Source of the DNA: Nioella nitratireducens
GTDB taxonomy: Bacteria > Pseudomonadota > Alphaproteobacteria > Rhodobacterales > Rhodobacteraceae
Assembly: GCF_001879715.1 (NCBI RefSeq)
Contig: NZ_MNBW01000006.1
Span: forward strand, 124,001-188,000
DNA length: 64,000 bases
Direction: 5' to 3'
The notes below the pieces were generated by a model. That model made no database searches. It had not been told where the DNA came from and saw only the letters and a program-made list of their open reading frames with translations. The translations under genes and the position numbers were made by a program. Each line of letters opens with the position of its first letter. Within the stretch, counting starts at the first letter, position 1. Shown here in pieces: positions 18,767 through 28,883 of the stretch.

Positions 18767-19408
18767 ATGGCCGGAGCTTCCCTTGTGCTGTCCGATGACA
18801 GTACGATCAGCTGGATCGACCGACACCTGCTGAAACTCGAAAAGGCGATGGCGCTGATCAGCGGTCTTGCCGTTTTCGGGCTGATGATGCTTGCCGTCGT
18901 GTCCGTTGGCGGGCGCAATGCGATGAACCACCCGATCCCCGGCTATGTCGACTGGATCGAGCAGGCCATGCCGCTGATCGCGATCATGGGCATTTCCTAT
19001 ACGCAGCGCGAAGGTGGCCACATCCGCATGGACCTGATGGTCGGTTCGCTGCGCGGACGGGCGCTCTGGGCGTCCGAGTTCGTCACCACGCTTGCCATTC
19101 TGATCCTCATGGCGCTGCTTGTCTGGGGCTCGTTCGCGCATTTCCAGCGCAGCTTCGACTGGTCCGCGCCGATGTTCAGCCGTGACAGCACCATGGATAT
19201 CAACCTGCCGATCTGGCCCGCCAAGCTGGTGGTGCCCGTGGCCTTTTTCGTTCTGTGCCTGCGGCTGCTGCTACAACTCTGGGTCTATGGCCGGGCCCTG
19301 CTGACGGGGGAAGAAAAACCGGTCGGCATTCCGCTGCCCGCCGATGCCGCCACCCAAGCCGCGATGGAGGCCGCACAGGTCACCGATGGCCCGGACGAGG
19401 AGCGCTAA
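18767..19408 (+). CDS. dctQ: TRAP transporter small permease (DctQ)
   Basis: 213 aa with four membrane helices (about 28-50, 65-80, 103-125, 150-175). WIEQAMPLIAIMGISY and the R-x-G-G-H-I-R-M-D segment are typical of DctQ. It is the small membrane subunit that pairs with DctM in Na+-coupled TRAP uptake. AAGGAGG precedes the ATG. dctM starts 3 bases after. Confidence 0.93.
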   Translation: MAGASLVLSDDSTISWIDRHLLKLEKAMALISGLAVFGLMMLAVVSVGGRNAMNHPIPGYVDWIEQAMPLIAIMGISYTQREGGHIRMDLMVGSLRGRALWASEFVTTLAILILMALLVWGSFAHFQRSFDWSAPMFSRDSTMDINLPIWPAKLVVPVAFFVLCLRLLLQLWVYGRALLTGEEKPVGIPLPADAATQAAMEAAQVTDGPDEER

Positions 19409-19411
19409 GAG

Positions 19412-20812
19412 ATGGATTCCATTCAAATCGGTCTTGTCGTTTCTGCCGGGATGCTGGTGCTCGTATTTCTCGGGATGCGGGTGGCCTTTGCCGCCGGTCT
19501 GTCGGGCCTCGTCGGCCTGATCTGGATATTCTGGAGCCGCCGTGGCTACGACCCCGAGGATTTCCTCTGGGCGTTGACCGTTGCGGTGAAAACCGCAGGG
19601 CAGGTGCCCCATTCAAAGGTGTCGCATCAGGCGCTCAGCCTGATCCCGACCTTCATCCTGATCGGCTATCTTGCCTATCACGCCGGCCTGACCAAGGCGT
19701 TGTTCGAGGCGGCCAAGCGCTGGTTCGCATGGGTGCCGGGCGGTCTTGCCGTGTCGACCGTTTTCGCAACCGCAGGCTTTGCTGCCGTGTCGGGCGCGTC
19801 GGTTGCCACATCCGCCGTCTTCGCCCGCATCGCCATCCCCGAGATGCTGGCCGTCGGCTATGACAAGCGCTTTGCCGCCGGGGTCGTGGCGGCGGCAGGA
19901 ACCTTGGCCTCGCTGATCCCGCCCTCTGCCATCCTCGTGATCTACGCGATCATCGTGGAACAGGACGTTGGCCGCCTGCTGCTGGCAGGGTTCGTTCCCG
20001 GCGTCTTCTCGGCGGTGATCTACACGCTGCTGATCGTCGGCATGGCCATGACGATGAAGAATTTCGGCCCGCCCGTCACCGGCTTTTCCTGGAAGGAACG
20101 GTTCGAATCCCTGCCCCCGGCCCTGCCGATTGTCGCCGTCGTCGTGATCATCATCTTCTTCGTCTACAATCCCTTCGGCGGTGACGCATGGGGCACCCCG
20201 ACCGAGGGTGGGGCTATCGGCGCGTTCATCGTGTTCCTCATGGCGCTCTACCGCGGGATGCGCTGGCCGCAACTGCGCGACGCGCTGCTGGAAACGGCCA
20301 AGCTTTCGGTGATGATCTTCACCATCATCTGGGGGGTGCTGATCTATGTTCGCTTCCTTGGCTTCGCCGACCTGCCAGGGGCCTTCGCCGACTGGATCTC
20401 CAGCTTGCACATGGCACCGATCCTGATCCTGATCTGCATTCTTCTGGCCTATGCGGTCCTTGGGATGTTCATGGATGCCATCGGAATGCTGCTGCTGACC
20501 CTGCCGGTGGTGTTCCCGGCGGTCATGGCGCTGAACGGGGGCATGAACGTGACGGCCGAGGCCAGCACCTTCGGCATGTCGGGCACCCTTTGCGCGGTTT
20601 GGTTCGGCATCCTCGTCGTGAAGATGGCAGAGTTCTGCCTGATCACGCCGCCCATCGGCCTCAACTGCTTTGTCGTGGCGGGGGTGCGCGACGACATCAG
20701 CGTTCAGGATGTGTTCAAGGGGGTAACGCCCTTCTTCATCGCCGACGCGATCACCATTGCGATGCTGGTGGCCTTCCCTTGGATCGTGCTCTGGTTGCCA
20801 AGCCAGATGTAG
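19412..20812 (+). CDS. dctM: TRAP transporter large permease (DctM)
   Basis: 466 aa, 11-12 membrane helices, the transport subunit of the TRAP system. It has the DctM family repeats, including GASVATSAVFARIAIPEM, LIPPSAILVIYAI and the late LITPPIGLNCFV motif. It starts 3 bases after the dctQ stop and ends the operon. No clear terminator follows; the 11-bp repeat array and the xylose promoter do. Confidence 0.94.
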   Translation: MDSIQIGLVVSAGMLVLVFLGMRVAFAAGLSGLVGLIWIFWSRRGYDPEDFLWALTVAVKTAGQVPHSKVSHQALSLIPTFILIGYLAYHAGLTKALFEAAKRWFAWVPGGLAVSTVFATAGFAAVSGASVATSAVFARIAIPEMLAVGYDKRFAAGVVAAAGTLASLIPPSAILVIYAIIVEQDVGRLLLAGFVPGVFSAVIYTLLIVGMAMTMKNFGPPVTGFSWKERFESLPPALPIVAVVVIIIFFVYNPFGGDAWGTPTEGGAIGAFIVFLMALYRGMRWPQLRDALLETAKLSVMIFTIIWGVLIYVRFLGFADLPGAFADWISSLHMAPILILICILLAYAVLGMFMDAIGMLLLTLPVVFPAVMALNGGMNVTAEASTFGMSGTLCAVWFGILVVKMAEFCLITPPIGLNCFVVAGVRDDISVQDVFKGVTPFFIADAITIAMLVAFPWIVLWLPSQM

Positions 20813-20888
20813 CACCATCATATATAAGAATTGACTGGCGGCGGTCGGGGTTCTCCTCGGTCGCCGTTGTCCGTTTTGCCGTTTTGTC

Positions 20889-20932
20889 TGTACGCCCGGT
20901 GTACGGGGGGTGCACAGGGGGTGTACGGGCGG
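20889..20932 (+). repeat. Four tandem 11-bp repeats, consensus TGTACGGGGGG
   Basis: Units at 20889, 20900, 20911 and 20922: TGTACGCCCGG, TGTACGGGGGG, TGCACAGGGGG, TGTACGGGCGG. The period is close to one DNA helical turn. A related array lies in opposite orientation at 35945-35988. Confidence 0.8.
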
Positions 20933-20970
20933 CGACAGGCCGATTTCGCGGCAGCACGGCGCACGCCCCC

Positions 20971-21018
20971 TTGACTCAGGAAGTCTCCCGTGAAATTTTT
21001 TAATCAGTAAAATAATTA
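20971..21018 (+). promoter_or_regulatory. Candidate xylB promoter and XylR operator
   Basis: TTGACT at 20971-20976 is a -35 candidate; the AT-rich stretch 20993-21018 after 17 bases would cover the -10. On the other strand it reads CTGATTAAAAAATTT, matching YTGATTWAWWWWTTT also found twice before xylR/xylF. Binding by the ROK repressor XylR is inferred. Confidence 0.45.
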
Positions 21019-21051
21019 AGGTCACCGGGGAGGCGACCTTGGGGAGGACAG

Positions 21052-22503
21052 ATGTATCTCGGGTTGGATCTGGGCACGTCCGGGTTGCGGGCGGTGCTGG
21101 TCGATGCGGATGGCGCGCTTGTTGCCTCGTCGGAATGTGCGTGGCCCGTCAGCCACCCCGCACCGGGGTGGAGCGAACAAGACCCCGCTGATTGGATTGC
21201 AGGCTGCCAGTCGGCCATTGCAAAACTGAAGCAAGACGCCCCCCACGCCCTTGCCACGCTGCGCGGCATTGGCCTGTCTGGCCAGATGCACGGCGCGACG
21301 CTGCTCGATGCCTCGGACGAGGTTTTGCGCCCTTGTATCCTGTGGAACGACACCCGCTCTCACGCCGAGGCGGCGGCGCTCGACGCCACCCCCGGCGTGC
21401 GCGACCTGTCGGGCAATATCGTTTTCCCCGGCTTTACCGCGCCCAAGCTGCTTTGGGTCGAAACCCACGAGCCCGAGGTCTTTGGAAAAACCGCCAAGGT
21501 TTTGCTTCCCAAGGATTATCTGCGTCTGTGGCTGACCGGCGAGCATGTTTCGGACATGTCCGATGCCGCCGGAACCTCGTGGCTCGACGTGGCCAAACGC
21601 GACTGGTCTGACGCCCTGCTGGCCACCGGCCACATGGGCCGCGACCAGATGCCGGCGCTTGTCGAAGGTAGCGAAAGCTCGGGCCAGTTGCGCGCGGAAT
21701 TGGCGGCCGATTGGGGCATCCTCGGCCCGGTCGCGGTGGCTGGCGGTGGCGGCGACAACGCCGCTGCGGCCTGTGGCGTCGGCTGTTTCCGCGAAGGCCA
21801 CGGGTTCGTCTCGCTTGGCACCTCTGGCGTGCTGCTGGCCGCGAAGGACAGGTTCGCGCCCGCGCCCGAAACCGCTGTCCACAGCTTTTGCCACGCGGTG
21901 CCCGAAACATGGTACCAGATGGGCGTGATCCTTGCGGCGACCGACTGTCTCAACTGGCTGTCCAAGACGCTGAGTGAAAGCCCCGCAACGCTGGCGGGCA
22001 AGCTGCCCGACACCATCACCGGCCCCGCGCAAACACTGTTCCTGCCCTATCTCTCGGGCGAACGGACCCCGCATAATGACGCCGATATTCGCGGCGCGTT
22101 CGTCGGTCTCGACATCGGATCAGACCAACAAAACCTGACCCAATCGGTGATGGAAGGCGTCAGCTTCGCCCTGCGGGATTCGCTGGAGGCGTTGAAATCC
22201 ACCGGCACCGATCTGCAAAGCGTCCTCGCCATCGGCGGCGGCACGCAGTCCCGCTTTTGGCTGGAAAGCCTCGCCACCATCCTCGGCCTGCCGCTGGACC
22301 TGCCCGCCAAGGGTGAGTTCGGGGCAGCCCTTGGCGCCGCACGTTTGGCCATGGCCGCCTGCGGTGCCCGGATTCACGACATCATGACCCCGCCCGACGT
22401 GGCGGAGACCATCGACCCCCGCACGGATTTGCAGGCGGCCTATGACGACAGCTACGCCCGCTACCGTGCCCTCTATCCCAGCATCAAGGCAGCATTGACA
22501 TGA
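21052..22503 (+). CDS. xylB: Xylulokinase
   Basis: 483 aa FGGY-family kinase that phosphorylates D-xylulose to xylulose 5-phosphate. The N-terminal phosphate loop [15 protein letters not shown], the GLSGQMHG stretch, WNDTRS, and the C-terminal GGGTQSRFW adenosine motif are intact. GGGGAGG precedes the ATG. It is the first gene of xylB-xylA-galM-mauG; its stop overlaps the xylA start (ATGA). Confidence 0.96.
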   Translation: MYLGLDLGTSGLRAVLVDADGALVASSECAWPVSHPAPGWSEQDPADWIAGCQSAIAKLKQDAPHALATLRGIGLSGQMHGATLLDASDEVLRPCILWNDTRSHAEAAALDATPGVRDLSGNIVFPGFTAPKLLWVETHEPEVFGKTAKVLLPKDYLRLWLTGEHVSDMSDAAGTSWLDVAKRDWSDALLATGHMGRDQMPALVEGSESSGQLRAELAADWGILGPVAVAGGGGDNAAAACGVGCFREGHGFVSLGTSGVLLAAKDRFAPAPETAVHSFCHAVPETWYQMGVILAATDCLNWLSKTLSESPATLAGKLPDTITGPAQTLFLPYLSGERTPHNDADIRGAFVGLDIGSDQQNLTQSVMEGVSFALRDSLEALKSTGTDLQSVLAIGGGTQSRFWLESLATILGLPLDLPAKGEFGAALGAARLAMAACGARIHDIMTPPDVAETIDPRTDLQAAYDDSYARYRALYPSIKAALT

Positions 22504-23813
22504 GCACCGGCTTCTTCCGCGACATCACCGAAATTCCCTTTGAAGGCGCAGACAGCGCCAACCCGCTGGCCTTCCATCACTACGACCCGCAAGAGGTGGT
22601 GATGGGCAAGCGCATGGAAGATCACCTGCGCTTTGCGGCCTGCTATTGGCACAGCTTTGTCTGGCCGGGAAATGACCCGTTCGGCGGCCAGACCTTTGAC
22701 CGTCCGTGGTTCCCTGCCGACACGATGGCGCTGTCCAAGCTCAAGGCAGATGTGGCCTTCGAGATGTTCAGCCTGCTGAACGTGCCCTATTTCTGCTTTC
22801 ACGATTTCGACGTGCGCCCCGATGGGGCCAGCTTTGCCGAAAACCGCGACACGCTGAACGAGATCACGGACTACTTCGCCGAGAAGATGGACCAGACCGG
22901 GGTCAAACTGCTCTGGGGCACCGCCAACATGTTCTCGAACCGCCGCTTCATGGCCGGTGCGGCGACCAACCCCAACCCCGATGTCTTTGCCTTCGCCGCC
23001 GCAACGGTGAAATCCTGCATGGATGCAACGCATCGCTTGGGCGGTGAAAACTACGTTCTATGGGGCGGACGTGAAGGGTATGAGACGCTGTTGAATACCA
23101 ATCTTGGACAAGAAGACGCGCAGTTCGGCCGCTTCCTGAACATGGTGGTGGAGTACAAGCACAAGATCGGTTTCGACGGCGCGATCCTGATCGAGCCCAA
23201 GCCGCAGGAGCCGACCAAGCACCAGTATGATTACGACGTGGCCACGGTCTATGGCTTCCTCAAGCGTCACGGGCTGGAAGACGAAGTGAAGGTGAATATC
23301 GAACAAGGCCACGCAATCCTTGCCGGCCACAGCTTCGAACATGAAATCGCCTTGGCGCAGGCGCTTGGCATCTTCGGCTCGATCGACATGAACCGGAACG
23401 ACTACCAGTCCGGATGGGACACCGACCAATTCCCCAACAACGTGCCCGAGGTCGCACTGGCCTATTACCACATCTTGCAAGGCGGCGGGTTCTCCACCGG
23501 CGGCACGAATTTCGACGCCAAGTTGCGCCGCCAGTCGCTGGACCCGGAAGATTTGTTGATGGCCCATATCGGGGGCATGGATGTCTGCGCGCGCGGCCTC
23601 AAGGCTGCCGCCGCGATGATCGAGGATGGCACGCTGCCCGGCTTCGTCGAAGACCGCTATGCGGGCTGGAAATCGAACGAAGCGCAGGCGATGCTGAAGG
23701 GCGACCGCTCGCTGGAAGACATCGCCGCGCGGGTCGAGGCCGAAAATATCAACCCCGCGCCGGTGTCCGGCCGGCAGGAATACCTGGAAAACGTCATCAA
23801 CCGCTTCGTGTGA
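22500..23813 (+). CDS. xylA: Xylose isomerase
   Basis: 437 aa class II xylose isomerase converting D-xylose to D-xylulose with two divalent metal ions. Active-site segments are FCFHDFD near 101, LIEPKP near 231, [17 protein letters not shown] near 266-282, and SIDMNRND followed by GWDTDQFP. The N-I-E-Q-G-H stretch differs from the common N-I-E-A-N-H but keeps Glu and His. Translationally coupled to xylB. Confidence 0.97.
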   Translation: MSTGFFRDITEIPFEGADSANPLAFHHYDPQEVVMGKRMEDHLRFAACYWHSFVWPGNDPFGGQTFDRPWFPADTMALSKLKADVAFEMFSLLNVPYFCFHDFDVRPDGASFAENRDTLNEITDYFAEKMDQTGVKLLWGTANMFSNRRFMAGAATNPNPDVFAFAAATVKSCMDATHRLGGENYVLWGGREGYETLLNTNLGQEDAQFGRFLNMVVEYKHKIGFDGAILIEPKPQEPTKHQYDYDVATVYGFLKRHGLEDEVKVNIEQGHAILAGHSFEHEIALAQALGIFGSIDMNRNDYQSGWDTDQFPNNVPEVALAYYHILQGGGFSTGGTNFDAKLRRQSLDPEDLLMAHIGGMDVCARGLKAAAAMIEDGTLPGFVEDRYAGWKSNEAQAMLKGDRSLEDIAARVEAENINPAPVSGRQEYLENVINRFV

Positions 23814-23821
23814 GGACCGAC

Positions 23822-24811
23822 ATGGCCAAGGCCGCCGACATTCGAGAAATCACCCTTCAGGATGGCGGGCACCGCGTGTCCGTGCTGACCTTTGGCGCGC
23901 GGATGCGGGGCTGGTGGGTGCCGCTCGGGGGCGGCTGTGTGCCGGTGGTTCTTGGCTATGATGATCCCGCGGCCTACCTGAGCGATCCGCTTTTTCTTGG
24001 GGCGACCATCGGTCGTGTGGCCAACCGGATCGGCGGCGCGCGGTTCACGCTGGACGGACAAGAGATGCAGCTTGCCGCCAACGAAGGCGAGAACCAGTTG
24101 CATGGCGGGGCCACCGGTCTGCACAATCGCCTCTGGGATGTGGTAGACGAGCCGACAGCCAGGTCCGTGCGGCTTTCCACCGTGCTACCCGACGGCGACG
24201 AAGGCTATCCGGGCGAGGCGCGCATTTCCGTGCGCTTTACGCTCGACGCGCCGCGGCTGGTGATCGAGCTGGCGGCCGAGGTCTCTCGTCCCGGCCCGAT
24301 CAACCTGACGAACCACAATTACTATAACCTGATGGGCGATGGCCCGATCTGGAACCATTCCCTTCAGGTGCCTGCCAGCGGATATACCCCGGTGGACGCG
24401 GCGCTGATCCCCACGGGGCAGGTGCTGCCGGTCGAGGGCACGCGCTATGACTATCGCCAGGGCACGCGCCTTGATGCCATCGACCCCGACCACACGGGCA
24501 GCGACATCAACCTTGCCCTCGATCCTGCACGCGACCCCAAGGCGCCGTTGGCGCGGTTGTCGGCCCCCAACGGGCTGGCCCTGTCCATCTGGTCGGACGC
24601 ACCGGGCGTTCAATTCTACACCGGGGCCGGGATCGGCGCTGCGTCGGGCGCGCATCCGGGGCAGAGCTTTGCGCCGTTCCGCGGCCTGTGCCTTGAGCCG
24701 CAGGGCTTTCCGGACGCGGTGAATCAACCGGGTTTCCCGCCGGTGATCGTTACGCCGGATCGGCCATATCGGCACAGCATCGTCCTGGAGATTGCGGAGG
24801 ATGGGCAATGA
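23822..24811 (+). CDS. galM: Aldose 1-epimerase (mutarotase)
   Basis: 329 aa. It interconverts alpha and beta anomers of aldoses; in this operon xylose is the likely substrate, giving the anomer used by XylA. Motifs are GRVANRIGGARF, HGGATGLH, the catalytic-His region NLTNHNYYNL, and the late VQFYTGAG and LEPQGFPDAVNQ stretches. The ATG at 23822 follows xylA by 8 bases; the frame runs further back only as a shadow of xylA. Its stop overlaps the next start (ATGA). Confidence 0.92.
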   Translation: MAKAADIREITLQDGGHRVSVLTFGARMRGWWVPLGGGCVPVVLGYDDPAAYLSDPLFLGATIGRVANRIGGARFTLDGQEMQLAANEGENQLHGGATGLHNRLWDVVDEPTARSVRLSTVLPDGDEGYPGEARISVRFTLDAPRLVIELAAEVSRPGPINLTNHNYYNLMGDGPIWNHSLQVPASGYTPVDAALIPTGQVLPVEGTRYDYRQGTRLDAIDPDHTGSDINLALDPARDPKAPLARLSAPNGLALSIWSDAPGVQFYTGAGIGAASGAHPGQSFAPFRGLCLEPQGFPDAVNQPGFPPVIVTPDRPYRHSIVLEIAEDGQ

Positions 24812-26127
24812 AGGGTCTTGCTCTGGCCGCGTTGCCCTTGGCTGTGCTGGCCGTTCCGATGCTGGCCGACACGGGCGGGCGCCCCGAGTTCCCGCCAGCC
24901 GAGTTCGCGCCGACCGATCCGGCGCGGGTAGACCTGGGGCGGCTGCTGTTCTACGATCCGATCCTGTCGGGCAACGAGGGCGTCGCCTGCGCCACCTGCC
25001 ACCATCCTCGCTTTGGCACCTCGGACGGCATGTCGCTGTCGCTTGGCGACGGGGCGCATGGGTTGGGGCCGGATCGTGTGATCGACCCTGACAACCTGCC
25101 CGAACAACGCATCCCGCGGAATGCGCCGGCACTGTTCAACCTCGGCGCCGCGCAGTTCACACATATGTTCCACGATGGCCGATTGGAGGCCGACGCGACC
25201 CAACCCCATGGCATCCGCACCCCCTTGGGCGAGTCGATGACGGAAGGATTCGACTCGGTCCTGTCGGCGCAGGCCATGTTCCCTGTGCTGGCCCCGGACG
25301 AGATGGCCGGACATTATTCCGAGAACCCGATCAGCCGGGCGGTGCGCATGGGGCAGCTTTCCCTGCCCGGCGGCGCGTGGGAGCAGATCGCCGCAAGGGT
25401 CGAGGCAGTGCCAGAGTATCGCGCTCGGTTCGACGCGGTTCTGGGCGTGGGCGCGCCGATCCACTTCACCGACATTTCCAACATGATGGCCGAGTTCATC
25501 AATGCCGAATGGCGCGCGGATGACAGCCCCTTCGACCGCTATCTGGCGGGGCAGGACGCGCTGTCTGACGCGGAAATGCACGGTATGGACCTGTTCTATG
25601 GCGAGGCTGGCTGCGCCGGTTGCCATACCGGCCTGTTCCAGACCGACCACCAGTTTCACTCAATCGCCATGGTCCAGATCGGTCCCGGCAAGGCGGCCCG
25701 GTTCGAAACCCACGCCCGCGACGAGGGGCGGATGCGTGTCACCGGCAACCCCGAAGATGCCTTTGCCTTCCGCACGCCGTCGTTGCGCAATGTCACTCTG
25801 ACCGCGCCTTACGGGCATGACGGAGCCTATGCCACGCTGGAGAGCGTGATCCGTCACCACCTCGACCCGGTCGGCTCTCTTTATTCCTATGACCGCTCGC
25901 AGGCTATTCTGGCTGATCTTCCGGGGGCGGACGACTGGCGTATCCTCGACGATCCGGCAGAGATGGCAGCGATTGCCGCCTCGAACGACTTGCCTCCGAT
26001 AGAGTTGTCGGATGGGCAGGTCGCGGACCTGATGGCATTTCTCGGGGCTCTGACCGACGCGGCCGGGGCCGCGGGCCGGTTGGGCGTGCCCGAGACGGTG
26101 CCGAGCGGGCTGCCTGTGGACCGCTGA
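24808..26127 (+). CDS. MauG/CcpA-like dihaem cytochrome c peroxidase
   Basis: 439 aa periplasmic protein with a signal peptide (about 1-20, ending in PMLA). Two haem c sites are CATCH near 70 and CAGCH near 270. The layout fits the bacterial dihaem peroxidase/MauG family, which reduces H2O2 or oxidises protein side chains. It is coupled to galM by ATGA, an unexpected place for a redox enzyme. It converges with the unbV-like gene 6 bases away. Whether it is a true peroxidase or a MauG-type modifier cannot be told. Confidence 0.88.
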   Translation: MKGLALAALPLAVLAVPMLADTGGRPEFPPAEFAPTDPARVDLGRLLFYDPILSGNEGVACATCHHPRFGTSDGMSLSLGDGAHGLGPDRVIDPDNLPEQRIPRNAPALFNLGAAQFTHMFHDGRLEADATQPHGIRTPLGESMTEGFDSVLSAQAMFPVLAPDEMAGHYSENPISRAVRMGQLSLPGGAWEQIAARVEAVPEYRARFDAVLGVGAPIHFTDISNMMAEFINAEWRADDSPFDRYLAGQDALSDAEMHGMDLFYGEAGCAGCHTGLFQTDHQFHSIAMVQIGPGKAARFETHARDEGRMRVTGNPEDAFAFRTPSLRNVTLTAPYGHDGAYATLESVIRHHLDPVGSLYSYDRSQAILADLPGADDWRILDDPAEMAAIAASNDLPPIELSDGQVADLMAFLGALTDAAGAAGRLGVPETVPSGLPVDR

Positions 26128-26133
26128 CGCCGC

Positions 26134-27654
26134 TCAGCCGCCCCGCGACAGGCTGACGGGTTGATCCACGGCCACGGTTTGCCACGCGCCCTCTGTTCCG
26201 TCTGGCCAGATTACGCGCAGGTCGACCTCTTGCGCCTGTCCCAGCCCAAAATGCAGTGGCCCGGCGACACCACCCGCGTGCCCGCCGCCCACGGTGATTT
26301 CCTGCGTCCACAGGCGGTCGCCTGCGCGAACCTCGACAAAGGCCCCCACGGCAAGGCGGTTGGTCCCATCCTGCGAGACCTCGACCGCCAGCCAGTGGCC
26401 CCCATCTTCGGTCACGTTCTGATAAAGCTCCAGCGGCGCGCGGCGATTCAGCACGGCAAGGTCCAGCAAGCCGTCGGCATTCAGGTCGTGCAGCGCCGCC
26501 CCGCGGGACCGGGCAAGGCTGGCGACCCCGGCTTGCAGCCCGTCTTCGTGAAAGGTGCCGTCGGCGGTGCCCAGAAGCAGGTTATTGGGGTCTTGCATCG
26601 CGCTGCCCGGCATCTGCTCGACATTGCCTTTGGCGATGAAAAGGTCGTCCCAGCCATCGTTCTGCACATCCCCAAAGACCGCGTGCCAGCCGGTCGAGGG
26701 CCGCCCGTCGCCGCCCGTATAGGGGCGATGGGCGGTGGTGCCGCGTTCATAGGGGGCATCATCATAGGTCGGACCATGCGCGCCGCGTTCCAGCACTTGC
26801 AGCCGCTGGTCCCCCATCGAGGTCATGAACACCTCGGACAGCCCGTCGCCATCCAGATCGCGCGAGGCGATGCCCATGCCCCACAGCCGGTGCGTTTGCC
26901 AGCCATCCGCATGGGTGTAGAGGCGCGGGGTGTCTTCCATCGCCCACATCTGCTCTTGCCCGCCGCGCACGTAGTAGTGGCGGTCGTTCGACACCCGCAG
27001 ATCGGCGCGCCCTTGGCGACCCCAGTCGGTGAACAGCATGGAGAGCGCACAAAATCCGGGGTCCAGCAACACGGGCGCGGTATAGCGGTCGCCCTCTGGC
27101 CGATAGAGGCGGTTTGCGTCGCAGGCTTCGAACGGGCCATCAGGGTCGGCGCGGTCCACGTAGTTGCCAAAGGCGAGCGTGGGCAGCGACTGCCCCGCCT
27201 CCCATGTCGCGGAAAAGGCCGTGGTCCAGCGATCGTCGCTGGCAAAGCCCATGTCCTCGAACGGGGCGAACCGGCAGTCGCCCAGGCCGTGCATCAGCCG
27301 GTTTTCCCCCACGCGCAGAATGGCCAGATCGGTCACCCCGTCGCTGTCGATGTCCAGCGGATAGGCACCGGTGACGCCCTCGAACCCCAGGCCACTGTCT
27401 TCGGCGACCTCATAGCTCAAATCTCCGCCGGGTCGTGACCGGTTGAGGAACAACTGAGCGGGGTTGGAACCGCCGGCGGCGAAAAGTTCGGGCAGGGCGT
27501 CGCCATTGCAATCGAAGGCCGAGATGCCGCCGCCGACGAAATGCACCCAGCCCCCATCATAGACATGCACGGGCATGTCACGCGGGGCGAAGAGGGGGGC
27601 GGCGGCTGCGGGCGTGGCCAGCAGCAGCGACAACAGGATGAGGTCACGCCGCAT
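26134..27654 (-). CDS. Exported FG-GAP/VCBS repeat protein with ASPIC/UnbV domain
   Basis: 506 aa. The signal peptide ends at ATPAAAA near 18-20. Several calcium-binding-like beta-propeller repeats follow: DIDSDGVTDLAIL, DLDGDGLSEVF, DVQNDGWDDLFI, DLNADGLLDLAV. The C-terminus is an ASPIC/UnbV domain ending in VIWPDGTEGAWQTV. The ATG at 27654 overlaps the xylR stop by 11 bases, so it is probably translated with xylR. Function unknown; UnbV-type proteins often occur near MauG-like peroxidases, as here. Confidence 0.85.
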   Translation of the reverse strand: MRRDLILLSLLLATPAAAAPLFAPRDMPVHVYDGGWVHFVGGGISAFDCNGDALPELFAAGGSNPAQLFLNRSRPGGDLSYEVAEDSGLGFEGVTGAYPLDIDSDGVTDLAILRVGENRLMHGLGDCRFAPFEDMGFASDDRWTTAFSATWEAGQSLPTLAFGNYVDRADPDGPFEACDANRLYRPEGDRYTAPVLLDPGFCALSMLFTDWGRQGRADLRVSNDRHYYVRGGQEQMWAMEDTPRLYTHADGWQTHRLWGMGIASRDLDGDGLSEVFMTSMGDQRLQVLERGAHGPTYDDAPYERGTTAHRPYTGGDGRPSTGWHAVFGDVQNDGWDDLFIAKGNVEQMPGSAMQDPNNLLLGTADGTFHEDGLQAGVASLARSRGAALHDLNADGLLDLAVLNRRAPLELYQNVTEDGGHWLAVEVSQDGTNRLAVGAFVEVRAGDRLWTQEITVGGGHAGGVAGPLHFGLGQAQEVDLRVIWPDGTEGAWQTVAVDQPVSLSRGG

Positions 27655-28861
27655 TGGCTGCCAACTTTCGGATTGTGAGTTCCGAGACACCTTCCATGGC
27701 GCAAGCTGCTGCGCCCTTGGCCCACATCAGGTCTCCCCATTTATGGACGCGGATATCGGGCAAGGGGGCATCGACCTGCACGATCGACTCCTTGACCCGG
27801 TTCAACACGTCCTCGGAATACAAAAAGTCAAAGGTCATCTGTTCGCCCGACAGGATCACCAGTCCGGGGTCGAAGATGTTGATGACATTGGCCAGCCCCA
27901 TGGCGAACATCCGACCGGCCCGGTCAAAGATCGACCGCGCCATCGCGTCGCCAGCCTTGGCGCGGGCATAAAGCGCGGATAGATCGTCCTCGGGCTGTGC
28001 GCTGCCGCGGATATTCGCCTCGCGCAGCAGGGCGTAGTCGCCGACATACGCCTCCAGACAGCCGCGTTGACCGCAACGGCAGAGCGCGCCGTCGAGCTGC
28101 ACCTTGGTATGGCCAAACTCGGCGCCGCAGCCTCGTTCGCCGCGATAGATCTTGCCGTCGATCACGATGCCCATGCCAACACCCTGCTCGATGGTGATGA
28201 CGATAAAATCCGACAGGTTCCGGGCCTGCCCGAAAAGCTGTTCGGCCTTGGCGACCAGATTGGCGTCGTTGTCCATGAAGAACGGTACCGGGATCGCTTG
28301 CGACAGCATTTGCCCCAGTTCCACGTTGCGCTGATCGAGTGCCGGCGACCAATGTACAAAGTTTCGGGTGGCGTCGATCAGCCCGGCCAGCCCCAGCCCC
28401 ACGCCCGACAGGTCCGATAGGCGACGCCCGGCGGCGGCGCAGGCGCCGGTCAGGGCCTCGCGCACCAGCACCACCAGTTCTTCGGCGGACATCACCGGGC
28501 CGGGCAGTTCCTGGTCGTACTCGCCGACCGTCTTACCCTCGAAATCCACAAGGATCACTGTGGCCGACCGGTCGGTGATCTTGATCCCGGCAATCAGATG
28601 GGCGGCGCCCCTGACCTTGAGCGACACACGGGGGCGTCCGCGCTTGGCACCGGGGCGATCCCCCTCGGGCACCACTTCTTCTATAAGGCCGGCGGCCAGC
28701 AGCTCGGACGTGATGGCGGTTACGGTTGCGGGGCTGACCTGTGTTTCGCGGGCAATGTCGATCCGGGCGATTCGTCCGGCCTGACGAATCGCATCGAAGA
28801 CCTGCTGCCGTCCGCTTTCGCGTTGGTCCAATCCGTGGGGTATGCGTTGCGTAGCGGCCAA
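27644..28861 (-). CDS. xylR: ROK-family transcriptional repressor, probable XylR
   Basis: 405 aa. An N-terminal winged helix (about 15-70, SPATVTAITSELLAAGLIEE) precedes a ROK sugar-binding domain with the zinc motif CRCGQRGCLE and a GVGLGLAGLID phosphate-loop remnant. The start is TTG at 28861, with a strong AGGAGG 5 bases upstream; no ATG lies near the N-terminus. Divergent to xylF and beside xylBA, it most likely represses both units in the absence of xylose. It is followed by the overlapping VCBS/UnbV gene. Confidence 0.88.
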   Translation of the reverse strand: MAATQRIPHGLDQRESGRQQVFDAIRQAGRIARIDIARETQVSPATVTAITSELLAAGLIEEVVPEGDRPGAKRGRPRVSLKVRGAAHLIAGIKITDRSATVILVDFEGKTVGEYDQELPGPVMSAEELVVLVREALTGACAAAGRRLSDLSGVGLGLAGLIDATRNFVHWSPALDQRNVELGQMLSQAIPVPFFMDNDANLVAKAEQLFGQARNLSDFIVITIEQGVGMGIVIDGKIYRGERGCGAEFGHTKVQLDGALCRCGQRGCLEAYVGDYALLREANIRGSAQPEDDLSALYARAKAGDAMARSIFDRAGRMFAMGLANVINIFDPGLVILSGEQMTFDFLYSEDVLNRVKESIVQVDAPLPDIRVHKWGDLMWAKGAAACAMEGVSELTIRKLAANAA

Positions 28862-28883
28862 GATGTCCTCCTGCCGTTATAAT

